The notes under the pieces: model-generated
What the model was told of the DNA's origin: nothing
Seen by the model: the letters and a program-made list of their open reading frames with translations, nothing else
Databases searched by the model: none
Program-made: the position numbers and the translations under genes
In this document: in pieces, positions 20,073 through 30,478 of the stretch
Layout: each line of letters opens with the position of its first letter
Numbering within the stretch: the stretch's first letter is position 1
DNA from: Emiliania huxleyi CCMP1516
Taxonomy: Eukaryota > Haptophyta > Isochrysidales > Noelaerhabdaceae
Direction: 5' to 3'
DNA: 64,000 bases
Assembly: GCF_000372725.1 (NCBI RefSeq)
Contig: NW_005200881.1
Span: forward strand, 648,850-712,849

Positions 20073-20148
20073 CTGCAGGGGAGGGGTAGAAATAAAATAA
20101 AATAATACAACGGACATCCCAAGCTAGGGCTGGGTCGAGGACAGACAC
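20073..20148 (-). repeat. Introner-like repeat, copy 4 (family 1, 76 bp)
   Basis: Minus strand: GTGTCTGTCCTCGACCCAGC, then TTGGGATGTCCGTTGTATT, an ATTTT tract, CTACCCCTCCCCTGCAG. This is a complete GT-AG intron shape and is nearly identical to copy 5. It sits exactly at a CAG|ACTCCC site of the adjoining family-2 repeat. Confidence 0.7.
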
Positions 20149-20324
20149 GTCCCCACCTTTGCAGGATTTTGCAAAAGCGAGGGGGGAGGGCGCATCGCCG
20201 CGCGGAGAGGGCTGGGCACAGGGCACAGGGGATCTCTCTCGCATAGGATATGCACTCGGCGGCACGAGGGCAAGGCTGGGCGTCCTATGTTTGTGCTCCC
20301 CCCCGGACCCCTCGCTCTCGGGCA
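20149..20324. other. Short interval without a gene
   Basis: Between the stop of the unknown minus-strand gene and the introner-like repeats. It is purine-rich (GCGAGGGGGGAGGG) and shows nothing coding. Confidence 0.4.
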
Positions 20325-21150
20325 CTAACCATCTGACCACTCATCGACGGGGCTTGGCGAGCGGCCGCGCTGCGGGGTAGGGCTGGTGAGAATGGGCTCT
20401 GGCCACTCGCCCGTGCGGTTGTAACCCCGCATCTGTCGGACAGAGGCCTCGACCGCCCCTCGCGGCAAGCTCTCGAGCATCTCGAGCAGCTCGCCCGCCG
20501 CCATCGCCGCCTCGTACTGCTCCCGGGGAGGGGTAAATAAATAAATAAATACAACGGACATCCCAAGCTAGGGCTGGGTCGAGGACAGACACGTCCCGGG
20601 GAGGGGTAGAGCAGATCTTCCGAGTGCGCGGTCATCTTTTTTTCGCTTCTCCTGAAAAGCCAGCTGCGTGCCCGGGTCCGAGGCGGCCGGGCCGAGGATG
20701 CGCACGGCCGCCATCCCCGGTGGCGGCGGCTCAGCCATGTGGTCAAAAGGGAGCACAACGCGGACGACCCGCAACGGCGAGCGCGCCATCCCCTCGGCCG
20801 GCTGCGGAGAGGAGGCGGTGGGGACAGGCACACGAGCCATCGACTCGAACTGCTGCTGCGCCGCGGGTGGGTAGATGGCGATGTCCGCAACAGGCAGGCT
20901 CTTTGAGGGTTGCCGACATGGAGCAGCCTTGCTCCTCTTGTACCACTCTGCCCACTTTGCTGCACCGGTGAGACGCAGATACACGGGTGCCCTTCCTCGC
21001 GGTAGCAGCCAGAGGCCAAAGTCCGACCAAGCTCGGCCCAGGGCTGCGGCAGCTTGCATGTCGGCCAGACAGGCAAGGTTGGCATTCCTCCCATTCATTG
21101 CAGAGAAGCGCTTGTTGTACCCGACCATCGACCCATGTCCACCACTGACG
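20325..21150 (-). CDS. Unknown gene interrupted by an introner-like intron
   Basis: Minus strand, exon a (about 21150-20593) reads MVGYNKRFSAMNGRNANLAC, then AWSDFGLWLLPRGRAPVYLR, LTGAAKWAEWYKRSKAAP and ADIAIYPPAAQQQFESMARV. Exon b (20519-20325) reads QYEAAMAAGELLEMLESLPR, then QMRGYNRTGEWPEPILTSP and ends PVDEWSDG. The two are separated by the 73-bp intron-shaped repeat. Composition is clearly protein-like (Trp, Tyr, balanced charge), but I do not recognise a family. The upstream limit is uncertain: the frame stays open to about 21494 without a convincing start. Confidence 0.45.
20520..20592 (-). repeat. Introner-like repeat, copy 5 (family 1, 73 bp), inside a gene
   Basis: Minus strand: GTGTCTGTCCTCGACCCAGC to TTTACCCCTCCCCGGGAG. 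It is nearly identical to copy 4 except in the AT tract and acceptor. It is flanked by the direct repeat ACCCCTCCCCGGGA. Removing it joins two stretches that both look coding (see the 20325-21150 gene). Confidence 0.7.
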
Positions 21151-21490
21151 CCGAGCAGCTCCGCTGTGAGCGTAATCCCGACCATACTTTTTGGGAGGTG
21201 CAGAATGCGGCTCAGACGGCGAGATCGCACCCGTCGCCGCCGATCCGATGGGGTGTCGGCTGCCTGAATGGGAGTGGAAGCGGGGCGCGGAAGGAGAGAT
21301 GTGGGCCCCTCTCGCCTTGACCGGCCGACGGGCAGTCGGGAGTGTAAGAATTGTATACTGCGACTAGTGTGGGACCTGCGGCGGTACCCGTCTCTGTTGT
21401 TCGGGCAGTGAGAGACGCAGGATCTGCACGCCAAAGTGGCGCCACTCCGCATTTGCATTTTGGTTTTGGGTTGTCGGAGATCATCCATCA

Positions 21491-21575
21491 GCACTCATGT
21501 CTCATCAGTCAGTCACGTCAGTCAAAGCAGTCGTGGCACTCATCAGTCAGTCACGGCAGTCAAAGCAGTCGTGGC
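21491..21575 (+). repeat. 41-bp tandem repeat, two copies
   Basis: The unit CATCAGTCAGTCACG..AGTCGTGGCACT occurs twice in a row with one or two changes (about 21498-21538 and 21539-21579). A run of about 14 G lies further on at 21711-21724. No gene is supported in 21500-22150. Confidence 0.85.
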
Positions 21576-22608
21576 ACGTGGAGCAGTCGCTGCATGCAAC
21601 GGCGCCGCCACACGCTCCGGACGACCCCGACACACACCGACACACCACGCACAATGGGAGGCTATCGCGCACGATCGGGCATCGCGCCGCAAACAACTCG
21701 CCGCACAGATGGGGGGGGGGGGGGGCAGAATCCCACACACACCGGAGCAGCACAGACACCTTACACGTCAGCGCTCGCTCGATGTGGCCGGCGCTCTCCC
21801 CTCGGTCCTATCTCGCCTTTTCAACGGCGGCGTGCGGCCACGCGCCGCGCCGAGCCGGTCTCGGCGGGAGACCTCGGAGCCGCACGCGATGCGGGCATGC
21901 GCGATGGCTCCGTTGGCTCCGTGCCTAAGGCAGATCGATTAGGGTGTGAGCTGCGGCAGCCACCGTTTCTGTACCCGCTCGATCACGTGCAGGCCGTCGG
22001 AGGCCGCGCTGGATGGCCCAGGGCCGGCGGCGGTGAAGGCGTCCGTCGATGAAGGGATGTCGTCGAGGGAGCCATCGTCCTCCGCAAATGGTGCACCGGT
22101 CCAGTTGTCGGAGTTCGAGATCGCAGTCGACTTGGAGAGTGTGTTCGGCCCTTGACGAACTCACGGAATGTGAGCGACTTGGTGCACGCTGGGTCGAGCA
22201 TCATGACTCGCACCTCATCCTGGGCGAGGAACTCGCCCAGGGACCAGCTGTTGGCGTCGCCGTTTTGATCGAGCTGCATCCACTGCATGGTTTCGTAGTC
22301 AAGCGTAAACGCCCAGGAGTTGGTGCCTGGGTGACTTGCTGATGAGAGCGCCTTCCAGGCGGGCAGTCGTGCCCCTCACCTACGGTCATACGGCGGCGTC
22401 AGAGGGGGGGAAGGGGCGCGAAGCGTGAACATGGAGGCAAGCAGGTGGTGGCTGCACCTGGCCAAAGCCGGCGACCTCGAAGTTGTCGTAGCTTGTGCGG
22501 GTATCGCTGAGCGTGAGAGGGACCGGATCGGCAGCAGCATGGGCGGCCGCGTCAGCGGCCGGAGAGGCCGTAGAGCCATCCGACGGAGGCCGGTCGTGCA
22601 TCGGCGCG

Positions 22609-25600
22609 TCAGCCGCAGGGGCCGGGGGGGCGGCGGCATCCATCGCTGCGGGTCGCTGCGGGCCGACGATAGTGGAGGGATCGATCGTGGCGGGCGGATT
22701 TCGGCTGGGACGTTCTACGGTTAAACCAAGAGGGCGCCGGCCGCACGTTGGGGATGATCTCATCGAGATAGCCAGCCATGTCAAGGTCGCCACTCGAGGC
22801 CTGCCGCCGGGCCTCGTCTGCGAGGTGCCTCTGTAGTTCGAGTGTCTGAGCGACGTCCCGCTGGCGTCGCCCCTCGAAGCGCCGTGCGCCGTCCTGTGAC
22901 GCGGAAGGTGTTTCCGCCACCGCTGTGTAGCCGAGCCTGCCAATGATGGCGCCCGACGTTCCCTCCGGCCCCGCCAGCAGCGAGCCGTCGCCGTAGATGT
23001 CGCCAACCAGCCCAACCGCCGCCATGACTCGCGCCCGAGTTTGTGGCTCTGAGACGGCCTTGACCCTCACTGCCGTCCAGCCTGAAGCGGCAGTCGGCGC
23101 CACGCGCGCAAATACGGCCAAGATATGCTCGTGGTTCGGACTCTCGCCTCTGAGTGCAGCATAGTGGATAGGCAGATGGGCGAACTCTGGGAACAGCGCG
23201 GGGAGTGCCGCCTGGGCCGTCGTCTTTGCGGAGGTGCGGACTGCCCCGGTTAGTCCCTGCTGTACGTCCAGCTCTGGCAACAGTCCGTCGCGTAGTAGTA
23301 CAAGTGGGTTCGTCGCACACTCCACTAGGCAGACGAGGAAAGCTTGCGCTCCCAGCTGTCGCCGCCTCTTCCCGCTGGCACCGCCCGTGGATGACTGCGG
23401 CTCTTCGCCCGGCCGTTTCCCCGGTCCCCCCGAAGCGGTCGAGTCTATGTCCATCACCTCGCCGCCCGCATTTGGAACAGTGACTGCCAAGGCGGGATAC
23501 GTCTCCGACGGCGGCCGTCGGTCGTGATGTAGCGCGACCACGGCCCGGCACAAGGCCGGGGGATACTCCTCCGCCTTCCGGCTATGTGAGACTCCGTCCA
23601 CGTCGTTGCCGCGCAGTCGAGTGTGCTCGCCTCGGCCGTGCTTGCACCCTTTTGCTTCGAACGTTCTCAGCAGCCCTGCCCGTCGCGCCGCCGTTGGGTT
23701 GAGCAAGAAGGTCATGTGCTTCTGGTATCCCGGGTGTTCGTCCGCACCAACGGTCGCACAGCGTGGGAGTGTGACAAAGACGGACTCTGTCGTCCGAATG
23801 TACTCTCGCATGTCCTCGCCGTCCCAGTATGAGAAGTGCTGCGCGGTATCATAGCCGTTTCCTGATCGGAACCACGGCTTATCGCGATCTTTGCAGTCCG
23901 GCGAGCTCTCGATTGAGACGGAGCCCCCTCGGTGGTGTAGCTGGAGCGCGAGCGCGAGCGCGTTGTCCCTGACCTTGCTGTCGGCTTCGCAGCGCTTCAA
24001 CGTGGCCGGGTTCAACGTCGCCTTGCCTCTTGGGGCCTCCGCGCTACGGTACTGTCCAATAGGGGGTCCGCCGTCCTGCGACAGGCACAGAGCCGGCGAA
24101 TATGTGGCGCAGTTCGTCGAGATGTGCATGCCCGTGATGTCCCCTGCGGTGATGCGTTCACCAATCGCCATCCTGACGGGCGGGTGCTCAAGGTCCATGC
24201 CCTTGCCTCGCAGCAGGTCCAGTGGCAGGTACGTCATAGACTTCGGTATGAAGTCGTCCATACCCCCCACGCGGATGCGTCCCGCTCCCAGAGTGACCAG
24301 TCCGTATTCGTGTTTCCCCCGCCTGAAGCTCTGAATGGAAGGGTGCACGGAGCGAAACACTACCTGATCGGTGTGACTGATCGAGCAATCCGGCTCGGGA
24401 GCTTGTAGCTCGGGAGTCGGGTTGCTCGACGCCTGAGCGGCGTCGGCCTGAGTGGCTTTTGTAGCGGCCTGAGCGGCGCTACAGGACCCAGCCTGAGCGG
24501 CCGTTACGCCCTTGGCCCTAAGGGCCTCGACGGCTGCCTGAGCGGCGCCTATGGTGATATCGGCAGTTGCGTCCCCTGCGGTCGCCTGAGCGGCGCCGCC
24601 AGGCGGGCGCGACCCGAGCTCGGACATGTCCGCTTTGGCCGCTTGAACGCGACGCTCCCCCAGGTGACGATCACCTCGAAGCTTCCAGACCTTGCCCTCG
24701 ACGTCGGCCACCTGCGTCTCCCCGCTAGCGCCCGTAAGCCCGCGGAGAGGCACGAGGATGATGCCCAGTGCCTCGTCGTTGGTCTGGAAGCGCGCGCAAG
24801 CGTTGTCGACGCCGCAGTCGAAGAGGTGGTCAGCGCGCAGCGCGTAGCTGCGGTGTGTCGAGTCCTGTGACCGCCCCAGATGGCGGAGGAGGATCCCACT
24901 CTCGTCGAGGCGCCGCAGCAACCTGTATGTCTGACCGTGCTTGAAGGTCGGTGGCTCCGCCTTGCTCGTCCCGAGTACCTCCTCGGCGATGCCACGCATG
25001 GCCGTCGTGGCGACCGAGTTGTCACTCGCCTGCTCCCGCGACTCCGAGATAGGCTCCACGCGGCCGTTGGGGTTCCGAATGAGGAGGACCACGTCCGTCC
25101 GCCATAAGCGAGAGTATCCGTACAGGAGGACGCACGTTGACGTGTATGAGGCGGGCGCCGTCGGGTCGTGTCGTGCTATGGTGCTAGCCTGGGGGACCTG
25201 AGCGGTCATCCCGTCAGCAGCCTGATCGGTGTCCTGGGCGCGGCACGCGGACTCGGCGCTCTGCGCTCGCGCGAGATCGGCCTTGTGTCGTGCCCCGCAT
25301 CCAGCCACGACCCACTCGCCCAGCAGCAGGAGGTGGCATGCCCAGCCCTTGCGTAGGGCGTTGCAGCCGCATCGGTAGGCCAGATGACCCCCTGCGTAGA
25401 CGTGGTCGATGTCGGTCGCCATCGCGCCTAGTAGTGCCTCGTCGACTAAGGTGCACTGCTCGGGCACTGCGAGGTGGCTCGCCTCCAGCCGTTTAAGGAC
25501 GTCGATTGCCCTCTCGCTCCCGAGACGGGCGTATACTTCTCCGCAGTGGTTGAACACCGCCGCGGCGTACGCCTCGGATGTCTCTCGGGCGACCCTGATC

Positions 25601-26214
25601 GGGTTGCCGCGTGGGTTAGGCGGCTCGCCTTGTCGGGCCCGCCTAGCGGGCTGTAGGCGGTGCTTTGCGCTGGGCTGTGCACTGTAGTTCGGCGGGGCGT
25701 CGTCCTTCGCCGCTAGTAGGATGACTCGGGCGCGGAAGTCCGGCTCCGGGACGCCCTCTGAGCGAGTGCGCCGAAGCAGCTGCTCGTCGCCGGGCTCTGA
25801 CGTGCCGCCTGCCTTGCGTTCCCACGCCTCCGCCACCGCCGCCGCCGTCGGCCGTGGTGCAAACGCCACACGCCGAACCGACTGAACTGCGTCGAGCGCC
25901 GCGCGTGCCTGCCGCCGCTGCTCCTCCGGGTCGCACTCGGCGAAGCGAGCGCGCCGCAATGCCAGCCGCTGTGCCTCTGCCGTCGCGCCCACTCGCTGAA
26001 CGCGGTTGGCGTTGACGACTGCGACGTGCCGCGTCGTGGAGATGTCGGACGGAGGACTCAGGCGCGCTTGCCCGCCGTCTGCCCGCGAGAAGATGTCTCG
26101 CCGACGCGGGTGCACAGGCCGAACTCCCGCTCGTGGTTCTTGTTGCGGAGCGTCTCTACACGCAGTTCGTGTGGCGGCGTCCCGGAAGTCGGGTTGCCGC
26201 AGCCACAGTCCCAA
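22609..26214 (-). CDS. Element ORF2: nudix-like plus methylase-like polyprotein
   Basis: The frame is open for 1201 codons. It has no ATG until codon 265 (25422) and overlaps the end of ORF1 by about 150 bases, the arrangement expected of a product made by frameshift or splicing onto ORF1. Around codons 360-420 a nudix-like stretch reads DVVLLIRNPNGRVEPISE, then ATTAMRGIAEEVLG. Codons of about 690-900 hold the cysteine-methylase-like module seen in protist mobile elements: STNCATYSPALCLSQDGGPP, GSVSIESSPDC, then KHMTFLLNP, HGRGEHTRLRG and AEEYPPALC. The C-terminal third (GPEGTSGAIIGRLGYTAV, then LDMAGYLDEIIPNVRP) is unassigned. A repeated AQAA motif lies between the two domains. Confidence 0.5.
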   Translation of the reverse strand: MGLWLRQPDFRDAATRTACRDAPQQEPRAGVRPVHPRRRDIFSRADGGQARLSPPSDISTTRHVAVVNANRVQRVGATAEAQRLALRRARFAECDPEEQRRQARAALDAVQSVRRVAFAPRPTAAAVAEAWERKAGGTSEPGDEQLLRRTRSEGVPEPDFRARVILLAAKDDAPPNYSAQPSAKHRLQPARRARQGEPPNPRGNPIRVARETSEAYAAAVFNHCGEVYARLGSERAIDVLKRLEASHLAVPEQCTLVDEALLGAMATDIDHVYAGGHLAYRCGCNALRKGWACHLLLLGEWVVAGCGARHKADLARAQSAESACRAQDTDQAADGMTAQVPQASTIARHDPTAPASYTSTCVLLYGYSRLWRTDVVLLIRNPNGRVEPISESREQASDNSVATTAMRGIAEEVLGTSKAEPPTFKHGQTYRLLRRLDESGILLRHLGRSQDSTHRSYALRADHLFDCGVDNACARFQTNDEALGIILVPLRGLTGASGETQVADVEGKVWKLRGDRHLGERRVQAAKADMSELGSRPPGGAAQATAGDATADITIGAAQAAVEALRAKGVTAAQAGSCSAAQAATKATQADAAQASSNPTPELQAPEPDCSISHTDQVVFRSVHPSIQSFRRGKHEYGLVTLGAGRIRVGGMDDFIPKSMTYLPLDLLRGKGMDLEHPPVRMAIGERITAGDITGMHISTNCATYSPALCLSQDGGPPIGQYRSAEAPRGKATLNPATLKRCEADSKVRDNALALALQLHHRGGSVSIESSPDCKDRDKPWFRSGNGYDTAQHFSYWDGEDMREYIRTTESVFVTLPRCATVGADEHPGYQKHMTFLLNPTAARRAGLLRTFEAKGCKHGRGEHTRLRGNDVDGVSHSRKAEEYPPALCRAVVALHHDRRPPSETYPALAVTVPNAGGEVMDIDSTASGGPGKRPGEEPQSSTGGASGKRRRQLGAQAFLVCLVECATNPLVLLRDGLLPELDVQQGLTGAVRTSAKTTAQAALPALFPEFAHLPIHYAALRGESPNHEHILAVFARVAPTAASGWTAVRVKAVSEPQTRARVMAAVGLVGDIYGDGSLLAGPEGTSGAIIGRLGYTAVAETPSASQDGARRFEGRRQRDVAQTLELQRHLADEARRQASSGDLDMAGYLDEIIPNVRPAPSWFNRRTSQPKSARHDRSLHYRRPAATRSDGCRRPPGPCG

Positions 26215-28616
26215 AGCTCGCCCTCATTAAGCTGCACCGCGTAGACCACGCAGGCGGTCTCGGCCTTGTCTCCAAACTTCTCCTTGAGATGCTTGCGGAT
26301 GGCCTCGCGCGAGTAGACGTAGGCGGCCTCTTGTCCGAACCTGAAGCCGTCGTGGCCCACGTTGACGATGGCCCTTGGTGCCGCCGTGCCGTCAGGCTCC
26401 TTCCGCTTCTTGCCCTTCTTCTTGCTGGGCTTGCCCACGGGCTTGCCTGGCGGCGGCGGCGTGGGCGGCGTGGGCGGCGGCTTTCCGGGCGGCGCCTGCT
26501 GGCCGCTCTGCGGCGCGGGGGCGTGACGAACAAGGTTGAGCGCCCTGTGCCGCCGCACCAGAAGGATGGTCTGATCAAGCTCGCTGAGGTACGTGTCGTA
26601 GTCCTCCTTCGCTCGGAGCTCGTCGCCGATGAACGATGTCGAGCGCGACGTATTGGAGTCGAACGCCGCTTGTATGCGAAGCTCCGCTTCGTCGAAGGCC
26701 GCGTCCACCAGCATCGCCGCGTTTGTCGCGCCGTCCGCGAGCACCCCGTTGGCACGCGCCTTAGCCAGTTTGGGCTGGATGAACGTCAGTAGAGACATGT
26801 AGCTGTTCTCCGCCTTCGGGAGCAGCCCAATTGACTGGAGGATCCGCGGCATGTACATCAAATGCGTCGCGAGCCTGTCCGAATCCGCCAGCACCTGAGA
26901 CGTGGTCATTGCCTGGTAGGCGCTGTCCCTGATCGGTACCGCCGTCTCCCCGAGATGCTCTCCCGCCGAATGTCGCAGGATGGGGCAGATGAAATCGCGG
27001 TCCCAGTTGATGTACTTCTTCGAGAGCTTCCCGGACCTCAGGTATTCGAGCGCGGCGGGGCTGAACGCATCGATCTTCAGGTCCTTCATCGCCACGTCCG
27101 TGCCGACAATCAGGTCGAGGAGGTGGTCCGCCCAGCGTCGCGGCAGCTCGGCGTCCTCCTCGCGCAACAGACCGGATGGGAGGCCCACCGTCGACTTGGT
27201 GACGCCCAGAACCCACTTGATAGGCCTGGGGCAAGTCGACGCGAGAATCGTCCTAATGATGTCGTCACCCGATCCGCCTTCTGCGTGTACCTCTTGGATG
27301 TCAGCGAGGAGCTGCACCATCTTGGACTCTTGGCCCTGTAGCCCGCCGCCGGGTACGCCGCCTGGCGCAGCACCCGTCTGCCCGTGTGCTCCGGGTGTAG
27401 CAGAGAGTTGCTCGCATAGATACTTGATGTTATTCGAAGGCGACCAGGACTGCTGGTAGTGGCCTGCGAAGTCGACCATCTTCTGGTCGAGCGCGGGTAG
27501 GACGTCGAAGCCGAATGCTTGCCCCTCGAGCACTTTCGCCGCGAGCTGGAGGATGTACCCGTATGCTGTCGGCCCGGCGCCTGTCCACTTGGCCAGGTTT
27601 GGGTAGCTCTTGAGTACCGTCGTGATGTTGTTCTTGATGATCACCCGGTGGCGTTCAGGCTGCGTCATGTCGAGCGTGAACCGCATCAACTTGAGGCGCG
27701 TCGTCCGAGTCATGTCCTCCGGGAGGAGCGCCGCCGGCACCCTCGCCACCGCCCGAAGGCAGTTGGCAAGCGCGTCCACCGCCGACAGCTCGAAGAGCTC
27801 CGAGTCCATCTTCTCGGCGTACTTTACCATCACGCCTGTGACGACCATGAACTCGGAGGACGTGTCGTCCTCGTCCGGTTGCTCCGCAGACCACGGAGTA
27901 AGGCAGTTGAGGAAAGCCCAGGGTCCAAGTGTGTTGTCATCTCCCACCAGGTTGTCCACTGTGAGCTCGTTGAAGGTCACTAGGTTGTCCGCCTGGTAGG
28001 CTTCCAGCCCAGCGTCATAGCGGTCGTTGTCGCTGGTGACGAAGAGTGGGCCCTCGGGGTCGTCGAGATCGAGGTGCTCTGCCGCGAAGCCCACCAAAGC
28101 CTCTCGGAGTGCAAAGGCCGAGGGGAATGGCGTGTCGTCTTCCGCCGACCAGAACCTGACCTCCCCAGCGTTTACAGCGATAGCGAGATTGTTCAGCTTT
28201 GAAGCAGTGGGGGCCGAGTCTTGACCATACCACATGATGTCGCCGCCGAGGCGGAGAGCCCCGAATGCCACTGTGATGATCCATCCTGGCACGACGACGT
28301 AGTCGGGTGCGTGGCCGAAGTTGGCCTGAAAGCGTCCTAAAGCGAGAGCGTTGAATACCCAAGAGTCTTTGCGGACATCGAATAGAAGCTCGTCGGTGAG
28401 TGCGGCGAGCCGAGTGCCCGCGTCGTGGCTGTGATCCCCGTGCAGGGTGATGATCGGTCCCGACATGAGCACGACACAGGGGCAGGGAGCGGGCAGCCGC
28501 ACGAGGAGGGGCGCCAATATTTGGGGCGCCGCTCTGGGAGGCTTAGCCGGCGCCCGTCGGAACGATCCATCGTAAAAGTCGTAACGTTCGTATGACTTCT
28601 TTTCGATGCGCCCCAT
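26058..28616 (-). CDS. Element ORF1: gag-like or structural protein, 852 residues
   Basis: ATG at 28616. After an Arg/Pro-rich start the body is well-folded in appearance: GPIITLHGDHSHDAGTRLAA, LGRFQANFGHAPDYVVVPGW, FNELTVDNLVGDDNTLGPWA, RTTRLKLMRFTLDMTQPERH and ALEYLRSGKLSKKYINWDRD. Near residue 720 comes a Pro-rich hinge (PTPPTPPPPGKP) and a Lys-rich patch (KKKGKKRKE), then a Cys-containing C-terminus (GELWDCGCGNPTSG). A core plus basic tail fits a nucleic-acid-binding structural protein, but no family is recognised. A host protein is not excluded. Confidence 0.45.
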   Translation of the reverse strand: MGRIEKKSYERYDFYDGSFRRAPAKPPRAAPQILAPLLVRLPAPCPCVVLMSGPIITLHGDHSHDAGTRLAALTDELLFDVRKDSWVFNALALGRFQANFGHAPDYVVVPGWIITVAFGALRLGGDIMWYGQDSAPTASKLNNLAIAVNAGEVRFWSAEDDTPFPSAFALREALVGFAAEHLDLDDPEGPLFVTSDNDRYDAGLEAYQADNLVTFNELTVDNLVGDDNTLGPWAFLNCLTPWSAEQPDEDDTSSEFMVVTGVMVKYAEKMDSELFELSAVDALANCLRAVARVPAALLPEDMTRTTRLKLMRFTLDMTQPERHRVIIKNNITTVLKSYPNLAKWTGAGPTAYGYILQLAAKVLEGQAFGFDVLPALDQKMVDFAGHYQQSWSPSNNIKYLCEQLSATPGAHGQTGAAPGGVPGGGLQGQESKMVQLLADIQEVHAEGGSGDDIIRTILASTCPRPIKWVLGVTKSTVGLPSGLLREEDAELPRRWADHLLDLIVGTDVAMKDLKIDAFSPAALEYLRSGKLSKKYINWDRDFICPILRHSAGEHLGETAVPIRDSAYQAMTTSQVLADSDRLATHLMYMPRILQSIGLLPKAENSYMSLLTFIQPKLAKARANGVLADGATNAAMLVDAAFDEAELRIQAAFDSNTSRSTSFIGDELRAKEDYDTYLSELDQTILLVRRHRALNLVRHAPAPQSGQQAPPGKPPPTPPTPPPPGKPVGKPSKKKGKKRKEPDGTAAPRAIVNVGHDGFRFGQEAAYVYSREAIRKHLKEKFGDKAETACVVYAVQLNEGELWDCGCGNPTSGTPPHELRVETLRNKNHEREFGLCTRVGETSSRGQTAGKRA

Positions 28617-30178
28617 CGTCAGCCGTCGCCCTCACTCATGGGGGTCTGGGGGTCCGGCCTCCTCGCGTGCGGCATGGTTTTCTCTAAAGCCCTCAATACA
28701 ACTACCATGAAGGGAGCGGTCACGACAAACGGCAAAACCAAGAGCGTCGGCGCCGACAAGAGAGACTTATAAGGGTAGAACACATCGAAAGTGGAAGCGA
28801 AAACTCAGCCTTGAGTTCTCAGCGTCCTCACGGCCCGCCAATGGCAGACCCGACTCCCTCCATCCGTGTGGCGCCGCCCGATGGTGCCGGGAACCCCATT
28901 CCGGAGCGATTTCCCCTAGGGTTAGCGCCGAAAAAGCCGGGCCCCTTAGCTCCGGCTAGGGCTGCGGGGCCTCCGAAGCCGACCCGAGGAAGGGCCGACT
29001 TAAGGGTTAGTATAGCGGGCCGATAAGGCCGCCCACACCCGCGAGGATGGTTGTGTGTTTGCCTCCCCGACTCGGACGGCCGCCTCAGAGGGCGGGAGTG
29101 CTTCCTCTCGCCCTCTCACCCGCGGGAGATGGCCGAGTCCACGGAGCCGCACGCTGCCTCTCCTTGGACGCAAGGCTCCGACTTCTATAGAGAAAACCCC
29201 ATCTGCACCAGCGTTTTAAAGTGAAATCGTCAAGAGAAATCGACGCCCCGGGCTGGGCTTTGGGGTAGGCAGCCACCCTTGTGAAGGTGAGGCGTATCTG
29301 CCGACCTGTGAAGACGCTTTACTTGCGAGCAGTGCGTGGACCAGATGGTGTGAGGGCACCGCAACATGGCTAAGGAGGCAGGGAAGCTTCTGCTCCGAGA
29401 CGGCCGCTCAGGACCGCAAAATGGTGTTCCTGAAGGTTGTGTTAGTCGGGCTGGCCAGTCCCCGGGGCCTGACGGTCCAATGTTTCCCTCAAGAGTACTT
29501 CTCCCCTACCCCACCCTTCCACTTTAGATGTGTCGGACCATACGACCACAACTGTAGCTCCCTTGAGCACTTGAGCACCGGATAGGGCCGATTCCGCATG
29601 GTACGGGACCCCTCGATCGTCTCGCCCACCCTCACTGGCGTGTTCATTGGGGGGGGGTCATAACAAGTAGCTCCCTGTCTTCTGCCCCCACCAGGCGCGC
29701 GCGCAGGCGGGCCCCAGGGCTACGCCCAGAATTACGCCTCGCGCGCATCGAACGAAGGCCGCGCAGACACTGGGGGAGTGTTGGGAGTGTGAATGAATGC
29801 CCCTACTAGTGTATACAGAGAGAGAGATGTCCGCATGTCCCTGTCTGTTGGGTACTGTCCGTCCGATAGTCGAATGCCTTGTTCCAGAGGGATGTGTCCT
29901 GGACGGCGTCTCGGCATGGTCCTTCCTTCAACGAGCTCGTGCCTTCAGGCTTTGGATGTCCGGGAAAAGAATCCTTAATGTGGCGGTAAGGCTCGTACCG
30001 CCTGTCAGCCAGAGTTGGAAAGAATTCTTACAGCCCCGCGTGCCGCGTCGAGCCTTACCGGGAAAAGAATTTCATGTCAAGAAGCTCAGCGTGCAGCAAT
30101 GCGTGTGTGTGCTATGGCAACGTGAAATGATATGGCAACGAAGTCTGGCTTCTTCTGTTTTGTTAGGATGCAGTGACG
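28617..30178. other. No supported gene
   Basis: A long interval before importin beta. A TATA-like ACTTATAAGG lies at about 28766-28775 on the plus strand, followed by a 67-codon frame (MADPTPSIRVAPPDGAGNPI) of uncertain status. 29000-29530 is moderately GC and free of long frames but shows no tRNA or rRNA signature. 29940-30070 has A-rich GGAAAAGAAT words repeated twice. Confidence 0.45.
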
Positions 30179-30309
<131 letters not shown>

Positions 30310-30478
30310 GCTCACCCACGCGCACCGGGCCTTGCTCTTTAAAGGCCTATTTACGGCAACCAGCAGGCCGCCTCGCGCACTAGCCCCCGCCCCAAGCAAG
30401 ACGGCGCGCCAGCCCTCACCAAAGAAGGCACCAGACCAGCACCACCAGGCGAGCTCCTCGCTCCATGGAGCCGTCTTT

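Larger units (their letters stand above)
22150..28616 (-). mobile_element. Large two-ORF element, probably a retroelement or other protist transposon
   Basis: Two long, overlapping, intron-free minus-strand frames (852 and about 1200 codons) stand out from the short-exon genes around them. Frame 1 looks like a structural (gag-like) protein. Frame 2 carries nudix-like and methylase-like domains. I see no reverse transcriptase, integrase or terminal repeats inside the window, so the family is undetermined. Both main frames look whole, which argues for a young insertion. Further open fragments with protein-like composition lie downstream on the same strand to about 22150. A host gene cluster is the alternative reading. 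Confidence 0.5.

Noticed and set aside
29000-29530. Possible tRNA or structured RNA between element and importin
   Set aside because: I found no D-loop or T-loop consensus and no convincing cloverleaf; the lower GC alone is not evidence.
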